DNA of 64,000 nt from Pseudomonas canadensis (GCF_000503215.1 NZ_AYTD01000004.1:1-64000), one strand, 5' to 3'. Counted from the stretch's first letter, positions 45,126 through 54,321 are shown. Notes: generated by a model not told the origin, from the sequence alone. A program made the numbers and translations.

Positions 45126-45163
45126 CTTCTGTGGCGAGGGAGCAAGTTCCCTCGCCACAGAAG
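45126..45163. repeat. REP-like perfect hairpin after msrB
   Basis: CTTCTGTGGCGAGGGA and its exact complement form a 16-bp stem with a six-base loop (GCAAGT), seven bases after the msrB stop. The core GTGGCGAGGGAGC is a common fluorescent-Pseudomonas REP type, different from the REPIN at 33845. It probably ends or stabilises the msrB transcript. Confidence 0.75.
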
Positions 45164-45196
45164 CGGTTATCGTTTGATATCGGGCTATCATTCTGG

Positions 45197-45224
45197 TCAA
45201 TTAAATTGCACGCAATTGAATTGA
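45197..45224. promoter_or_regulatory. 28-base near-perfect dyad upstream of gpx (candidate OspR operator)
   Basis: The segment is a dyad centred on AATTGC-AC-GCAATT (45204-45217); reading both strands, 24 of 28 positions are symmetric. It lies 41 bases before the gpx ATG, over the likely promoter. gpx and ospR form one transcript, and OspR is a MarR/OhrR-type thiol sensor known in P. aeruginosa to repress itself and gpx, so this is the natural operator. Confidence 0.65.
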
Positions 45225-45265
45225 TCACTATGTTTATCCTTTCTTTCCGTTATCGAGACACTGCC

Positions 45266-45751
45266 ATGAGCAACAACCTGCTGAGCATCCCTTGCACCAC
45301 CATCAAAGGTGAGCAAAAGACCTTGGCCGATTTCGCCGGCAAGGCCATCCTGGTGGTCAACACCGCCAGCAAGTGCGGCTTCACCCCACAGTACAAGGGC
45401 CTGGAACAGCTCTGGCAGCAGTACAAGGATCAGGGATTGGTGGTGTTGGGCTTCCCCTGCAACCAGTTCGGCAAGCAGGAACCCGGTAACGAAGGCGCGA
45501 TTTCCGAGTTTTGCGAGCTGAACTTCGGTGTCAGCTTCCCGCTGTTCAAGAAGATTGACGTGAATGGCAGCGATGCCCACCCGTTGTTTGTGCAACTGAA
45601 ACAACAGGCGCCGGGTTTGCTCGGTTCCAAGGGTATCAAGTGGAACTTCACCAAGTTCCTCATCGGCCGCGACGGCCAGGTAGTCAAGCGCTTTGCGCCG
45701 ACCACCAAGCCGCAGCACCTGACCCAAGAGATCGAAGCCCTGCTCAAATGA
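45266..45751 (+). CDS. gpx: Glutathione peroxidase family thiol peroxidase
   Basis: A 161-residue Cys-type glutathione peroxidase homologue. Peroxidatic Cys37 is in NTASKCGFTPQY. The catalytic partners Gln and Trp/Asn are in FPCNQFGKQEPG and KWNFTKFLIG. Cys83 (EFCELNF) sits where the resolving cysteine of thioredoxin-dependent family members lies, so thioredoxin may be the real donor. Cytoplasmic, no signal peptide. Its TGA overlaps the ospR start (ATGA), so peroxidase and regulator are translated together. Confidence 0.93.
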   Translation: MSNNLLSIPCTTIKGEQKTLADFAGKAILVVNTASKCGFTPQYKGLEQLWQQYKDQGLVVLGFPCNQFGKQEPGNEGAISEFCELNFGVSFPLFKKIDVNGSDAHPLFVQLKQQAPGLLGSKGIKWNFTKFLIGRDGQVVKRFAPTTKPQHLTQEIEALLK

Positions 45752-46227
45752 CCGTCTCCCTGGCGCTCGATAATCAACTGTGTTTCAAGCTTTACGCCGC
45801 CTCCAGGGCGGTGACCCGCGCGTACAAGCCGATGCTCGATCAGTTGGGTCTGACCTACCCGCAATACCTAGTGATGCTGGTGTTGTGGGAGTGGCACGCC
45901 ACAGCGCCGGCGCAGCCCACGGTCAAGGCGTTGGGGGAGCGCTTGATGCTGGATTCGGGCACGTTGACGCCGCTGCTCAAGCGCCTTGAGCAACTCAGTC
46001 TGGTCAAGCGTCAGCGCAGCGCCAAGGATGAGCGGGAGGTGCACCTGAGCTTGAGCGAAACCGGTGTGCGACTGCGTGACCGGACCCATGGCCTCAAGAC
46101 CCGGCTGCTGTGCGACAGCGGCATCGACCTGAACCAGGCTGACGCCTTGCGCGCGGGCTTGGACCAGTTGCTTCGACAGATCAGAGAGTTGTCGTCTTCG
46201 GCACCCACAGCTCAAGCAGACCACTGA
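45748..46227 (+). CDS. ospR: MarR-family oxidative-stress regulator OspR
   Basis: A 159-residue MarR/OhrR-type thiol sensor. Cys12 in LALDNQLCFKLY is the reactive cysteine; a second cysteine lies in RLLCDSGIDL near the C-terminus, allowing a disulfide switch. Winged-helix segments are LTYPQYLVMLVLWEW and LDSGTLTPLLKRLEQLSL. In P. aeruginosa OspR controls gpx, pigment production and virulence. The gene overlaps gpx by four bases upstream. Its last 47 bases overlap the 3' end of the convergent sagS gene. Confidence 0.92.
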   Translation: MTVSLALDNQLCFKLYAASRAVTRAYKPMLDQLGLTYPQYLVMLVLWEWHATAPAQPTVKALGERLMLDSGTLTPLLKRLEQLSLVKRQRSAKDEREVHLSLSETGVRLRDRTHGLKTRLLCDSGIDLNQADALRAGLDQLLRQIRELSSSAPTAQADH

Positions 46228-48490
46228 GTTCCTCACGACGGAACGGCTTGGCCAGGTAGTCATTCATGCCCGCGGCCCGGCAACGCTCGCGCTCTTCGGA
46301 GAGCGCGTTGGCGGTCAAGGCAACGATCGGCAGGTCCGGCCAGCGCCCGCTGCGACGGATCTGCCGACTGGCCTCGTAGCCGTCCATCACCGGCATATTG
46401 CAGTCCATCAACACCAGGTCGAAGCGTTGTTCCTCAAGGAATTTGAGCGCCTCGCCACCATGGGCTGCGACGATCACCTCACATCCCAGTTTGCTGAGCA
46501 TGCCCTTGGCCACCAGTTGGTTGACCGGATTGTCCTCCACCAGCAGGATGCGCGCCCTGTGCGCCAGGGGCACGGTTTCCATCTGGATCGGGTCGAGGAT
46601 CAGTTGCGTGTCGCTGCGCAGGTTACGGTGCAGGATCTGATACAGCGCATTGCGGCTCAGCGGTCGCGCCTGTTGTTGCAGCGGCGCGAGTGCGGCGACT
46701 TCCTCGCTGGGCATGAAGTTGCCATAGGCGGTCACCAGCAAGATTGGCGCGCTGAGGGTGGGGCGCAGGCGAAACAGGCATTCCGGGCAGTCGGTGATCA
46801 GCAGGTCCGGGGTTTGCCCGCTCACGTCATCGTCTTGCGAGTAGCAGCGGGGTGTCAGCCCCCAGTGAGGCAGCAGGGTGGTAAGCAGTTCGGTGAGGCC
46901 GCTGCCGGCATGGGTAATGGCGATGACCTCACCCTTGAGCGGCAGTGGCTGGACGGCGGGCAAATGGGTTGGCAGCGGCAGGTCGGCGCAGAACTGGCTA
47001 CCGAAGCCCACTTCCGAGCTGATGCTCAGTCGGCCTTTCATGGCTTCACACAGGTTGTGCGTCAGCGCCAGGCCCAGGCCCGTGCCGCCGAACTGGCGAG
47101 TGATGCCGGCGCCGGCCTGGGTGAAGGGCTGGAAGATCTTTACCTGGGCTTCCTGCGCAATGCCGATGCCGGTATCGCAGACCTCGATGCGTACCTGGCC
47201 CTCCCGCGCGCTGAGGCGAACATCTACCCGTCCGAAGCGCGTGAATTTGAGGGCGTTGGACAGCAGGTTGCTGACGATCTGTCGCACACGGGTCGGGTCG
47301 CCCAGGACCTGGGCGGGAAACTGCGGGTCGATCAGGCACGTCAGTTCGACGCTCGGCGCGGCGTTCTGCGACAACAGGTTCGCGGTGTCTTCCACCAGAG
47401 AACCCAGGTCGAACGGGATGCGCTCCAACTCCAATTGGCCAGCGTCGAACTTGGACAGGTCGAGGATATCGTTGAGCAACTCCACCAGCACTTTGCCCGA
47501 GTCATGGGCAATGGACAGTTGCTGACGCTGCTCGGCGTTGAGTGGGCTGTCGAGTGACAGCGCGATCATCCCCAGCAGGCCGTTGAGCGGTGTGCGGATT
47601 TCGTGGCTCATGTTGGCCAGGAATGCCGCCCGTGCTTGGGCCATGCCAAGCGCGTGGATCTTCGCCGCTTCCAATTCATCGTTGGACTGGCTCAGCCGCT
47701 GGTTGCTGGCCTTGAGCTCCAGGGTGCGTGCGGACACGATGTCTTCCAGTTGCCCCAGGTATTCGGTCAGCCGATCTTCGGCGTGGCGGCGTTGCTGGAT
47801 CTCCGTCTCCATGTTTTCAAACTGCTGGTTGGCAACGTTCACCAACACGCCGATTTCATCGTGCTCGTGGCCGGGCGGGCAGTCCAGGCGTGCCTGTCGG
47901 CGGTTGCTCAGCTCGCGGATGATGCGCACCAACGGCTGGGTCAGCATCACGTAGAACAAGCCCAACAGAATGCCGGTCAGCAACAGGCTGCGGACGAAGC
48001 CGTTTAGCAAGGTGATCTCGGCACGGCGCAGGAAGCGACTGCCAAAGGCATAGGTGTCCACGTCCAGGCGCAGCACACCGAGGGACTCGTTGGGCATGTG
48101 GCTGAGGAACAACCGGTCTTCAAACTGACGGTTGGCGCCGAACAGGAAATCGCTGACGGGGCGGTAAGTGCTTTCTTTACGCGGGCGGTCGACATCGGCC
48201 AGCACCACGCCGTTGTTGTCGATCAACTGGGCATGAATGATGGCGGGGGAGTGCAGCAGGCCCAAGGTCAGTTCCTGGGCCAGTTCGGCGTCGATGTTAT
48301 AGGCGATGCGTGAGGCGGGGTTGTGGCTGATTTCGATCAGCGAGCGAATTTCACGGTTGATGGATGCGTCTTCGCTGGCATAATCAATGCCGATTTGGAT
48401 CAGGCTGAGCAAGGTTCCCAAGACGAAACCGACCAGCACAGTCAATCTGGCTTGTTTATAAGACAAGCGGTGGGCGAACTTGATATCCAT
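46181..48490 (-). CDS. sagS: Hybrid sensor histidine kinase SagS
   Basis: A 769-residue membrane hybrid kinase. TM1 is at about 17-37, followed by a periplasmic HmsP-like sensor (to ~170), TM2 near 172-195, a HAMP-like linker and coiled coil, HisKA with the phospho-accepting His in LANMSHEIRTPLNGLLGM, HATPase_c (ICDTGIG, FGGTGLGLAL) and a C-terminal receiver (ILLVEDNPVNQLVA, VLMDCNMPVMDGYEASR). In P. aeruginosa SagS links surface attachment to biofilm formation and drug tolerance through HptB and BfiSR. The start is ATG 48490 (MDIKFAHRLSYK); the frame beyond it is non-coding. Confidence 0.9.
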   Translation of the reverse strand: MDIKFAHRLSYKQARLTVLVGFVLGTLLSLIQIGIDYASEDASINREIRSLIEISHNPASRIAYNIDAELAQELTLGLLHSPAIIHAQLIDNNGVVLADVDRPRKESTYRPVSDFLFGANRQFEDRLFLSHMPNESLGVLRLDVDTYAFGSRFLRRAEITLLNGFVRSLLLTGILLGLFYVMLTQPLVRIIRELSNRRQARLDCPPGHEHDEIGVLVNVANQQFENMETEIQQRRHAEDRLTEYLGQLEDIVSARTLELKASNQRLSQSNDELEAAKIHALGMAQARAAFLANMSHEIRTPLNGLLGMIALSLDSPLNAEQRQQLSIAHDSGKVLVELLNDILDLSKFDAGQLELERIPFDLGSLVEDTANLLSQNAAPSVELTCLIDPQFPAQVLGDPTRVRQIVSNLLSNALKFTRFGRVDVRLSAREGQVRIEVCDTGIGIAQEAQVKIFQPFTQAGAGITRQFGGTGLGLALTHNLCEAMKGRLSISSEVGFGSQFCADLPLPTHLPAVQPLPLKGEVIAITHAGSGLTELLTTLLPHWGLTPRCYSQDDDVSGQTPDLLITDCPECLFRLRPTLSAPILLVTAYGNFMPSEEVAALAPLQQQARPLSRNALYQILHRNLRSDTQLILDPIQMETVPLAHRARILLVEDNPVNQLVAKGMLSKLGCEVIVAAHGGEALKFLEEQRFDLVLMDCNMPVMDGYEASRQIRRSGRWPDLPIVALTANALSEERERCRAAGMNDYLAKPFRREELSGLLELWVPKTTTL

Positions 48491-48654
48491 TGAGTGTCGA
48501 ACCACTTCACGTTTCCCTTCGCCCGGCAAGCATAGCTGAACATCCACAGGCTCTGGCTTACCCGGCATGAATCGTTTTTTTACGCAGCCTCGTGCGGTCT
48601 GCCGCAGGGTTGCCAATACGCCATCTTTTGCAAGAACTTGCCAGAGGAATAATT

Positions 48655-49545
48655 GTGGATTCTCGATTGAGTGCTTTTCTTGAGCGAGCCGATGCAGTGC
48701 TCGCCCGCCTGGAACCCCTGTTGCCCGCGCCCCGCCAAACCATCGATTGGAACCAATGCCTGGCTGCCCGCTGGCAGCGTGAAGGGCGCAGTGGTTTCCT
48801 GCTGCCGCTGGATGTGAGCCTGGAGATGCGCCTGTCCGACCTGATCGGCGTGGACAAACAACGTGAAACACTGGCGCGCAACACCCAGCAATTCATCGAC
48901 GGTCTGCCCGCCAACCATGCACTGCTGTGGGGGTCGCGGGGCACCGGTAAATCGTCCATGGTGCGCGCCTTGCTGGCCCAGCACGCCAAGGCCGGTTTGC
49001 GCCTGATCGAAATCGAGCGCGACCATTTGGCCGACCTGCCGCGTGTGGTCGAGCAACTGGTCAAGCTGCCGCAGCGGTTTATCCTGTTCTGCGACGACCT
49101 GTCGTTCGAGGCCGGCGAAGGTGATTACCGCGTGCTTAAAAGCGTGCTCGACGGCTCCCTGGAGCAAGCCCCGGAAAACGTGCTGTTGTATGCCACCTCC
49201 AACCGCCGCCACCTTGTGCCGGAAAACCAGAGTGACAACGATAACTGGAAGCGCGTGGATGGCGAGTTGCACCCAAGCGAAGCGGTGGAGGACAAGATTG
49301 CCCTATCCGACCGTTTTGGCTTGTGGCTGTCGTTCTACCCCTTCACACAAGAGCATTTCCTGGATGTGGTGGAGCACTGGATCGGCGAGCTGGCGAACAA
49401 GGCTGGTTTGCAGTGGCAGCGCGATGAAGCCCTCGACATCCTGGCCGTACGCTGGGCCACCGGTCGCGGCAACCGCAACGGCCGTTGTGCTTATCAGTTC
49501 GCTCGTTACTGGGTGGGCCTCAAATTGCTGGAGCGTCAATCATGA
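48655..49545 (+). CDS. DUF815 AAA-type ATPase
   Basis: A 296-residue ATPase of the DUF815 family. Walker A is WGSRGTGKSSMVRALL near residue 100 and Walker B FILFCDDLSFE near 147; LLYATSNRRHLVPE contains the sensor asparagine, and DRFGLWLSFYPF follows. Family members are AAA proteins of unknown role. The start is GTG 48655, five bases after AGAGGAA. It overlaps the methionine-sulfoxide reductase gene (ATGA), suggesting joint regulation. It is divergent from sagS. Confidence 0.88.
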   Translation: MDSRLSAFLERADAVLARLEPLLPAPRQTIDWNQCLAARWQREGRSGFLLPLDVSLEMRLSDLIGVDKQRETLARNTQQFIDGLPANHALLWGSRGTGKSSMVRALLAQHAKAGLRLIEIERDHLADLPRVVEQLVKLPQRFILFCDDLSFEAGEGDYRVLKSVLDGSLEQAPENVLLYATSNRRHLVPENQSDNDNWKRVDGELHPSEAVEDKIALSDRFGLWLSFYPFTQEHFLDVVEHWIGELANKAGLQWQRDEALDILAVRWATGRGNRNGRCAYQFARYWVGLKLLERQS

Positions 49546-50024
49546 TCGACCTACAAAGCGCCGGCACGGGCCTGGACGGCTATGCCATGCTCTGCGCGCA
49601 GTTGGAGTCGCTGCTCGCCGATGAACGGGACTTCATCGCCAATAGCGCGCAGTTCTCAGCGTTCCTGTTCAACCAGTTGGATGACTTGAATTGGGCCGGC
49701 TTCTATCTCAATCGCAATGAAGAACTGGTGCTCGGCCCGTTCCAGGGCCAGATCGCCTGTGTGCGCATTCCGTTTGGCCGTGGAGTGTGCGGTGCCGCGG
49801 CCGCCTCGCGGCAGACCCAGCGCGTGGAGGATGTGCATGAGTTCCCAGGGCATATCGCCTGTGACAGCGCGTCCAACAGCGAGCTGGTGGTGCCCCTGGT
49901 CAAGGACGGCAAACTGATTGGCGTCCTTGACCTCGACAGCCCGTCGCTGGCGCGTTTTACCCTCGAGGATCAGACCGGTATTGAACAACTGGCGACGATT
50001 TTCCTTCGCTCGACCGACTGCTGA
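49542..50024 (+). CDS. Free methionine (R)-sulfoxide reductase (GAF domain)
   Basis: A 160-residue GAF-domain protein of the fRMsr family, which reduces free methionine-R-sulfoxide. The three conserved cysteines are visible: IACVRIPFG, GRGVCGAAA and HIACDSASNSE; the last is the catalytic one. FNQLDDLNWAGFYL and LVVPLVKDGKLIGVLDLDSP complete the GAF core. Together with msrB a few kilobases away it adds to the repair of oxidised methionine. Coupled to the DUF815 gene by a four-base overlap. A hairpin terminator follows. Confidence 0.93.
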   Translation: MIDLQSAGTGLDGYAMLCAQLESLLADERDFIANSAQFSAFLFNQLDDLNWAGFYLNRNEELVLGPFQGQIACVRIPFGRGVCGAAAASRQTQRVEDVHEFPGHIACDSASNSELVVPLVKDGKLIGVLDLDSPSLARFTLEDQTGIEQLATIFLRSTDC

Positions 50025-50030
50025 TCATGG

Positions 50031-50051
50031 GAGGGGCGGTTCCCGCCCCTC
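50031..50051. terminator. Hairpin between the fRMsr gene and the convergent kinase gene
   Basis: GAGGGGCGG-TTC-CCGCCCCTC, a perfect 9-bp stem seven bases after the fRMsr stop. It has only a weak T content after it and touches the last base of the kinase stop codon. Confidence 0.6.
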
Positions 50052-53000
50052 TACTGTCCCTTCAGACCGTGAAGTTGCATTTTCAGCAACCTCTCCAATT
50101 CCAGCATGAGCTTTTCCAGGGATTTCGCGCCGGCTTCGATCAACGCCCAGTCATCGCCGCGGGTACACGCCTGTTCAAGGGTTTCGCACTGCCTGGCAAG
50201 GGGACCTGCCTGGACAATGCGTGCAGCACCCTTGATTTTGTGAGCCTGTTCGGTGATCTCCTGAAGCGGGGCGTGAGCGCTGATCAGCGCCGTCATTTCC
50301 TGGCGATCGTCCTGACTGCTGCTCAACAGTTCTTGCAGTAAGCGCCAGCTCAACTGCGGGTCGCCGCCGGTCAGCGCCTCGAAGTTGCCAAGGTCCAGGT
50401 GCAGGTCAGTGGCTTGCGGGGCTATCTTCGCCAGTTGCCGTTCCAGTGCCGTGAGGCTGATCGGTTTGAACAGGCAGTCGTTCATGCCTGCTTCGGCGCA
50501 GCGTTGCTTCTCTTCAGGTTGGGCATTGGCGGTAAAACCCAGTACCACACAGGACGCCAGTTGCTCGCGTTGTTCGAACTCGCGGATCGTGCGACTCAGC
50601 TCGTAGCCATTCATGATGGGCATGTTGCAGTCGGCGATCACCAAATCGAAGTGTTCCTGGCGCCAGGCCTGGAACCCGGCGGCACCATTCTGGGCGGCGG
50701 TGAACTGATGTCCCAGGTAGCCTAGTTGCTGACACATCAGCAGTCGGTTTGCGGGGTGGTCGTCCACCACCAGCACGTTGAGTACGGGCGCCACTACGGG
50801 CGCCTCGGGTTTCTGCTCAGCCGCTGGCTGTTCCGGCTGCAGGCGGGTCATGTTGAGGCTGACATGCGCCTGGGTGCCCACCATGGGCACGCTGCTCAGG
50901 CTTAACTGCCCACCCATCATTGCGCAAAGACTGCGGCAGATCACTAGCCCCAGGCCTGCGCCACTCCTGGCCAGTTGTCCGGAGTTGTCGGCTTGGGCAA
51001 AGGGTTCGAACAGGCGCAACTGATCATCCCGGCTGATGCCTATCCCGGTATCCTCGACCACCAGTTTCATCTCGACCTGCTGCGCCAAATCGGTAGGCAA
51101 TACCTGCACCTTGATTTTCACCTGGCCGCGCTCGGTGAACTTGATCGCGTTGCTGACCAGGTTCGACAGTACTTGCTTGAAGCGCAGCGGGTCGATCAGG
51201 ACCTCGGTGTTATCCAGGTCAGGTAGGAACTCAAGGGACAGGCTGAGGGTTTTCTGACGTGCCAGGCCATCGAAAACACGCACCACCGACTCGATCACTT
51301 CTCGCAGATTGACACGCTCCGGCGCAAGGCTCAGGCGGCCTGACTCGATGCGTGCGATGTCGAGGATATCGCCGATCAGCTCTAGCAGGTCCTTGGCCGA
51401 GTTGTATGCCACCTCGATAGCGGGGCGATCAAGATGGCCCTGATCGGCTCGCTTGAGCGTCAGTTCGAGCATGCCGATCACTGCGTTCATCGGCGTGCGA
51501 ATTTCATGACTCATGGTGGCGAGGAACGTGCTTTTGGCTCGATTGGCTTCATCGGCGCGTTCTTTGGCGGCGCGGATTTCATCGAACAGCTGGCGTCGTT
51601 CGCTGATGTCGATCCAGCCGCCAATGATGCCTTGCACTTCCCCGGTAGAGTCACGGTAGGGCAGGATCCAGTGGTAGATCGTCAGTTTCTTCCCCTGGAT
51701 ATGCAGGGTGCGGTCCAGGATCAGCGGGTTGCCCTCAGCCATCACCCGCTGGTAATCGGCATGGTACTGCGTCGCGTCGGTTTCAAGGGCCGTGCTCATC
51801 TGGAGGGCGTTTTTGCCGATCACGTCTTCGCGCTTGACGTTGAACACCTGCAAGTAGCTGTCGTTGCAGGTCTGCAACAGGCCTTTGCGGTCACGTACAT
51901 AGATCGGGTGTGGGGTTTCATTGACCAGCGCACGCATGAACTCGAATTGGTCACTGAGGGCGCGCTCGGCCATCTTGCGGTGCTTGATCTGGCGGCGCAT
52001 GTAGGCGTTCCAGCTCAGGGATATCAACAGTAAAAGCCCGGTGCCGATGATGATACGGGCGATCAATTGGTGATAGTTGCGCCAGTAGCTATCGGAGGCT
52101 GCCGTATAACCTCGCCAGCGACTGTTGATGATGCCCAATTCATCCGGAGCGATACTCAGCATGGCCTTGTCGAGAATTGAGCTGAGTTCGGTGGCGTTGC
52201 GCGAGGTAGCCAGTGAATAGGTAGCGGGCATCGTGCCGATACTGAAGCTGATCTGGACCTTATCCTGAAAAATGGAGGAAGAGAGGTAATAGTTGGCGAT
52301 CACCAAGCTGTTTACCGCGCCGTCGACCTGCCCTTGCACCAACAACTCGGCGGCCTTGAAATTGTCGCCTGTTTCCACCAATTGAATCGTTGGTAAGTTC
52401 TCGCGCAGGAACCTTGCCATTGGGCTGCCTTGGGTGACGGCCACACGTCTGCCTTCCATTCCCTCCAGACTGGTTGGTGCCTGGTTTTCCTTGCGTGTCA
52501 ACATCACGTAGGAGTTTTCCAGATAGGGGCGACTGAAGTTTAACTGGGCCTCCCGTTCGGCGGTGGGAATGATAGCGCCGATGATGTCTGCCTTGCCGGC
52601 GTCGACCTGTTCGATCATTGACTGAACGACGCGCTCACGCTGGATCTCGAAACGTAACCCTGTACGCAGGCGAACCAGTTCCAGCAAGTCAGCGGTGATG
52701 CCGCGAAAGTTGCCGTCGGCATCGAAGAACGTCAGTGGCGCGAAGGTTTCGTTCACGGTCACCTTGACCACCGGGTGGTCCTTCAGCCAGCGCTCCTCAC
52801 GCGCGGTCAATTGCAGCTTCTGGTCAGTCAGCAGAATATCGCTGCCAGCGCTCCAACGTTTGGCGATCGCTTCCCGTTCGCTGGTGGGCACGGCCGTCAG
52901 CACGGCGTCGACAATACTCAACAGCGTCTGCTGGTGCTGGGGCATGGCAAAGCTGAATCCATAGGCCTCATGCTTGCCGAAATTGGCCATGCGGATGTTC

Positions 53001-53698
53001 TTCAGGTAGCCCTTGTTGATCATGTAATGGGTGGAAATGGTATCGCCCAGGAACACATCCGCCTGGTCGAATGCCACCGCATTCAAGGCATTTTGATAAG
53101 AAGGGTAGATGCGGATGATCGCCTCGGGGTACAGCTTTTCCACCTCGCTCAGCGGCAGGTAGTGGTAGACCAGCGCCAGGCGCATCCCGGCCAACCCATT
53201 GTTCAGGCTGCGGGTCTCACCTTCGCGGGTGACCAGGACCGGCTGGTCCACTGCGTAGGGCTCGGACAACGTGAGGTTCGGGTTTTCCGCCTCAAAACCG
53301 TTGGAAGATCCCAGCAAATCGATATCTCCCGCTTCAAGCGCGCGGATCGCGGCCTCTCGGGAGGGGTAGCGCAAGACTTTCACCGGCAAGGCCAGCGCCT
53401 TGGCCAGCAGGCCGGCGTAATCGGCGGTGATCCCCTCATAGTCGCGACCGCTGGAGGTGAGGTCGAAAGGGGGATAATCAGGCGCCGCAGTGCCCAGCAC
53501 CAACGCGCGCTTGTTTTGCAACCATTGGCGTTGAGCCTTGTTCAGGTGGGTTTCCAGTTGAACCGAGCCTGCACGGCTCAACAAGGAGAAATGTTCCGAG
53601 CCCGTCGGCTGGTTCGCAAGTACGACGGCGCTGAAGCACAAGCCGGCACTTAATGTAATCAGATAGTCCTTTATACGCCTGGGCATCCGCTTTCTCAC
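50051..53698 (-). CDS. BvgS/RocS-like unorthodox hybrid histidine kinase
   Basis: A 1215-residue sensor kinase: signal peptide (to ~29), two periplasmic SBP family 3 domains (about 55-290 and 300-530), a TM helix near 548-570, PAS (about 590-700), HisKA with His in FLATMSHEIRTPMNAVIGM, HATPase_c (VVEDTGIGIS, GAGLGLVI), receiver (NVLVVDDHPANRLLM, VIADCNMPIMNGYE) and Hpt (AHKIKGAARIV) domains. This is the BvgS/EvgS/RocS architecture with a full phosphorelay. The response regulator gene is immediately upstream, overlapping by GTGA. Start is GTG 53698 or ATG 53686. In P. aeruginosa RocS kinases control fimbriae and biofilm maturation. Confidence 0.9.
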   Translation of the reverse strand: MRKRMPRRIKDYLITLSAGLCFSAVVLANQPTGSEHFSLLSRAGSVQLETHLNKAQRQWLQNKRALVLGTAAPDYPPFDLTSSGRDYEGITADYAGLLAKALALPVKVLRYPSREAAIRALEAGDIDLLGSSNGFEAENPNLTLSEPYAVDQPVLVTREGETRSLNNGLAGMRLALVYHYLPLSEVEKLYPEAIIRIYPSYQNALNAVAFDQADVFLGDTISTHYMINKGYLKNIRMANFGKHEAYGFSFAMPQHQQTLLSIVDAVLTAVPTSEREAIAKRWSAGSDILLTDQKLQLTAREERWLKDHPVVKVTVNETFAPLTFFDADGNFRGITADLLELVRLRTGLRFEIQRERVVQSMIEQVDAGKADIIGAIIPTAEREAQLNFSRPYLENSYVMLTRKENQAPTSLEGMEGRRVAVTQGSPMARFLRENLPTIQLVETGDNFKAAELLVQGQVDGAVNSLVIANYYLSSSIFQDKVQISFSIGTMPATYSLATSRNATELSSILDKAMLSIAPDELGIINSRWRGYTAASDSYWRNYHQLIARIIIGTGLLLLISLSWNAYMRRQIKHRKMAERALSDQFEFMRALVNETPHPIYVRDRKGLLQTCNDSYLQVFNVKREDVIGKNALQMSTALETDATQYHADYQRVMAEGNPLILDRTLHIQGKKLTIYHWILPYRDSTGEVQGIIGGWIDISERRQLFDEIRAAKERADEANRAKSTFLATMSHEIRTPMNAVIGMLELTLKRADQGHLDRPAIEVAYNSAKDLLELIGDILDIARIESGRLSLAPERVNLREVIESVVRVFDGLARQKTLSLSLEFLPDLDNTEVLIDPLRFKQVLSNLVSNAIKFTERGQVKIKVQVLPTDLAQQVEMKLVVEDTGIGISRDDQLRLFEPFAQADNSGQLARSGAGLGLVICRSLCAMMGGQLSLSSVPMVGTQAHVSLNMTRLQPEQPAAEQKPEAPVVAPVLNVLVVDDHPANRLLMCQQLGYLGHQFTAAQNGAAGFQAWRQEHFDLVIADCNMPIMNGYELSRTIREFEQREQLASCVVLGFTANAQPEEKQRCAEAGMNDCLFKPISLTALERQLAKIAPQATDLHLDLGNFEALTGGDPQLSWRLLQELLSSSQDDRQEMTALISAHAPLQEITEQAHKIKGAARIVQAGPLARQCETLEQACTRGDDWALIEAGAKSLEKLMLELERLLKMQLHGLKGQ

Positions 53699-54321
53699 AC
53701 TAGCGCGTTTCGTTTTGCCATCTCGATAAGTTCTACCAAGGATTTGGCTTGAAGTTTCTGCATCAGCCTTTTTTTATAAGTGCTTACTGTTTTGTTACTT
53801 AAAAACATGCCTTTGGCAATTTCCTTGTTGGTTCGCCCTTGTGCAAAAAGTTGCAAGACCATGAGTTCCCGGTCATTGACGGTTTTGAATAATTCAAGTT
53901 CTTGGGATTCCACGCCGTCTGCACCATTGGTATTCAGTGCCTGGCTGGGAAAATAGTTGTAGCCGGATAATACCGCGCGAATGGCGCTCAGCAATTCACT
54001 CAGGTCGCCTTCCTTGCACACGTACCCGTCCGCGCCGGAGCGCATGCAGCGTGTAGCGAACAGGGTCGGTGACTGGGCTGTCAGGATCAGGGTTTTCATC
54101 GGCGTGTTCATGGCATTGAAGCGGCAGAGCACCTCGAGCCCATCCAGCTTGGGAATGCTGATATCCAGAATAATCAGGTCAGGCAGGCATTCGCGGACCA
54201 TTTGTATGGCGTCGCACCCGTTATCTGTTTCGCCCACTACTTTGTAGCCTTCGTGCTCCAATAACATTCGAATGGCGAGCCGTATAACCGGGTGGTCATC
54301 GATAATAAAAACTGAGTTCAT
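53695..54321 (-). CDS. BvgA/RocA-like response regulator (LuxR-type DNA-binding)
   Basis: A 208-residue NarL/FixJ-family regulator. Receiver: acidic pair in VFIIDDHPVIRLAIRM, phospho-acceptor Asp in LIILDISIPKLDGLEV, Thr in LILTAQSP and Lys in GYVCKEGDL. The C-terminal HTH is LQLFAQGRTNKEIAKGMFLS followed by NKTVSTYKKRLMQKL. Sequence and layout resemble BvgA, EvgA and Pseudomonas RocA proteins. It lies directly before the hybrid kinase, whose Hpt domain should phosphorylate it. ATG 54321 (MNSVFIIDDHP) is the start; 54357 adds unlikely residues. Confidence 0.92.
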   Translation of the reverse strand: MNSVFIIDDHPVIRLAIRMLLEHEGYKVVGETDNGCDAIQMVRECLPDLIILDISIPKLDGLEVLCRFNAMNTPMKTLILTAQSPTLFATRCMRSGADGYVCKEGDLSELLSAIRAVLSGYNYFPSQALNTNGADGVESQELELFKTVNDRELMVLQLFAQGRTNKEIAKGMFLSNKTVSTYKKRLMQKLQAKSLVELIEMAKRNALV

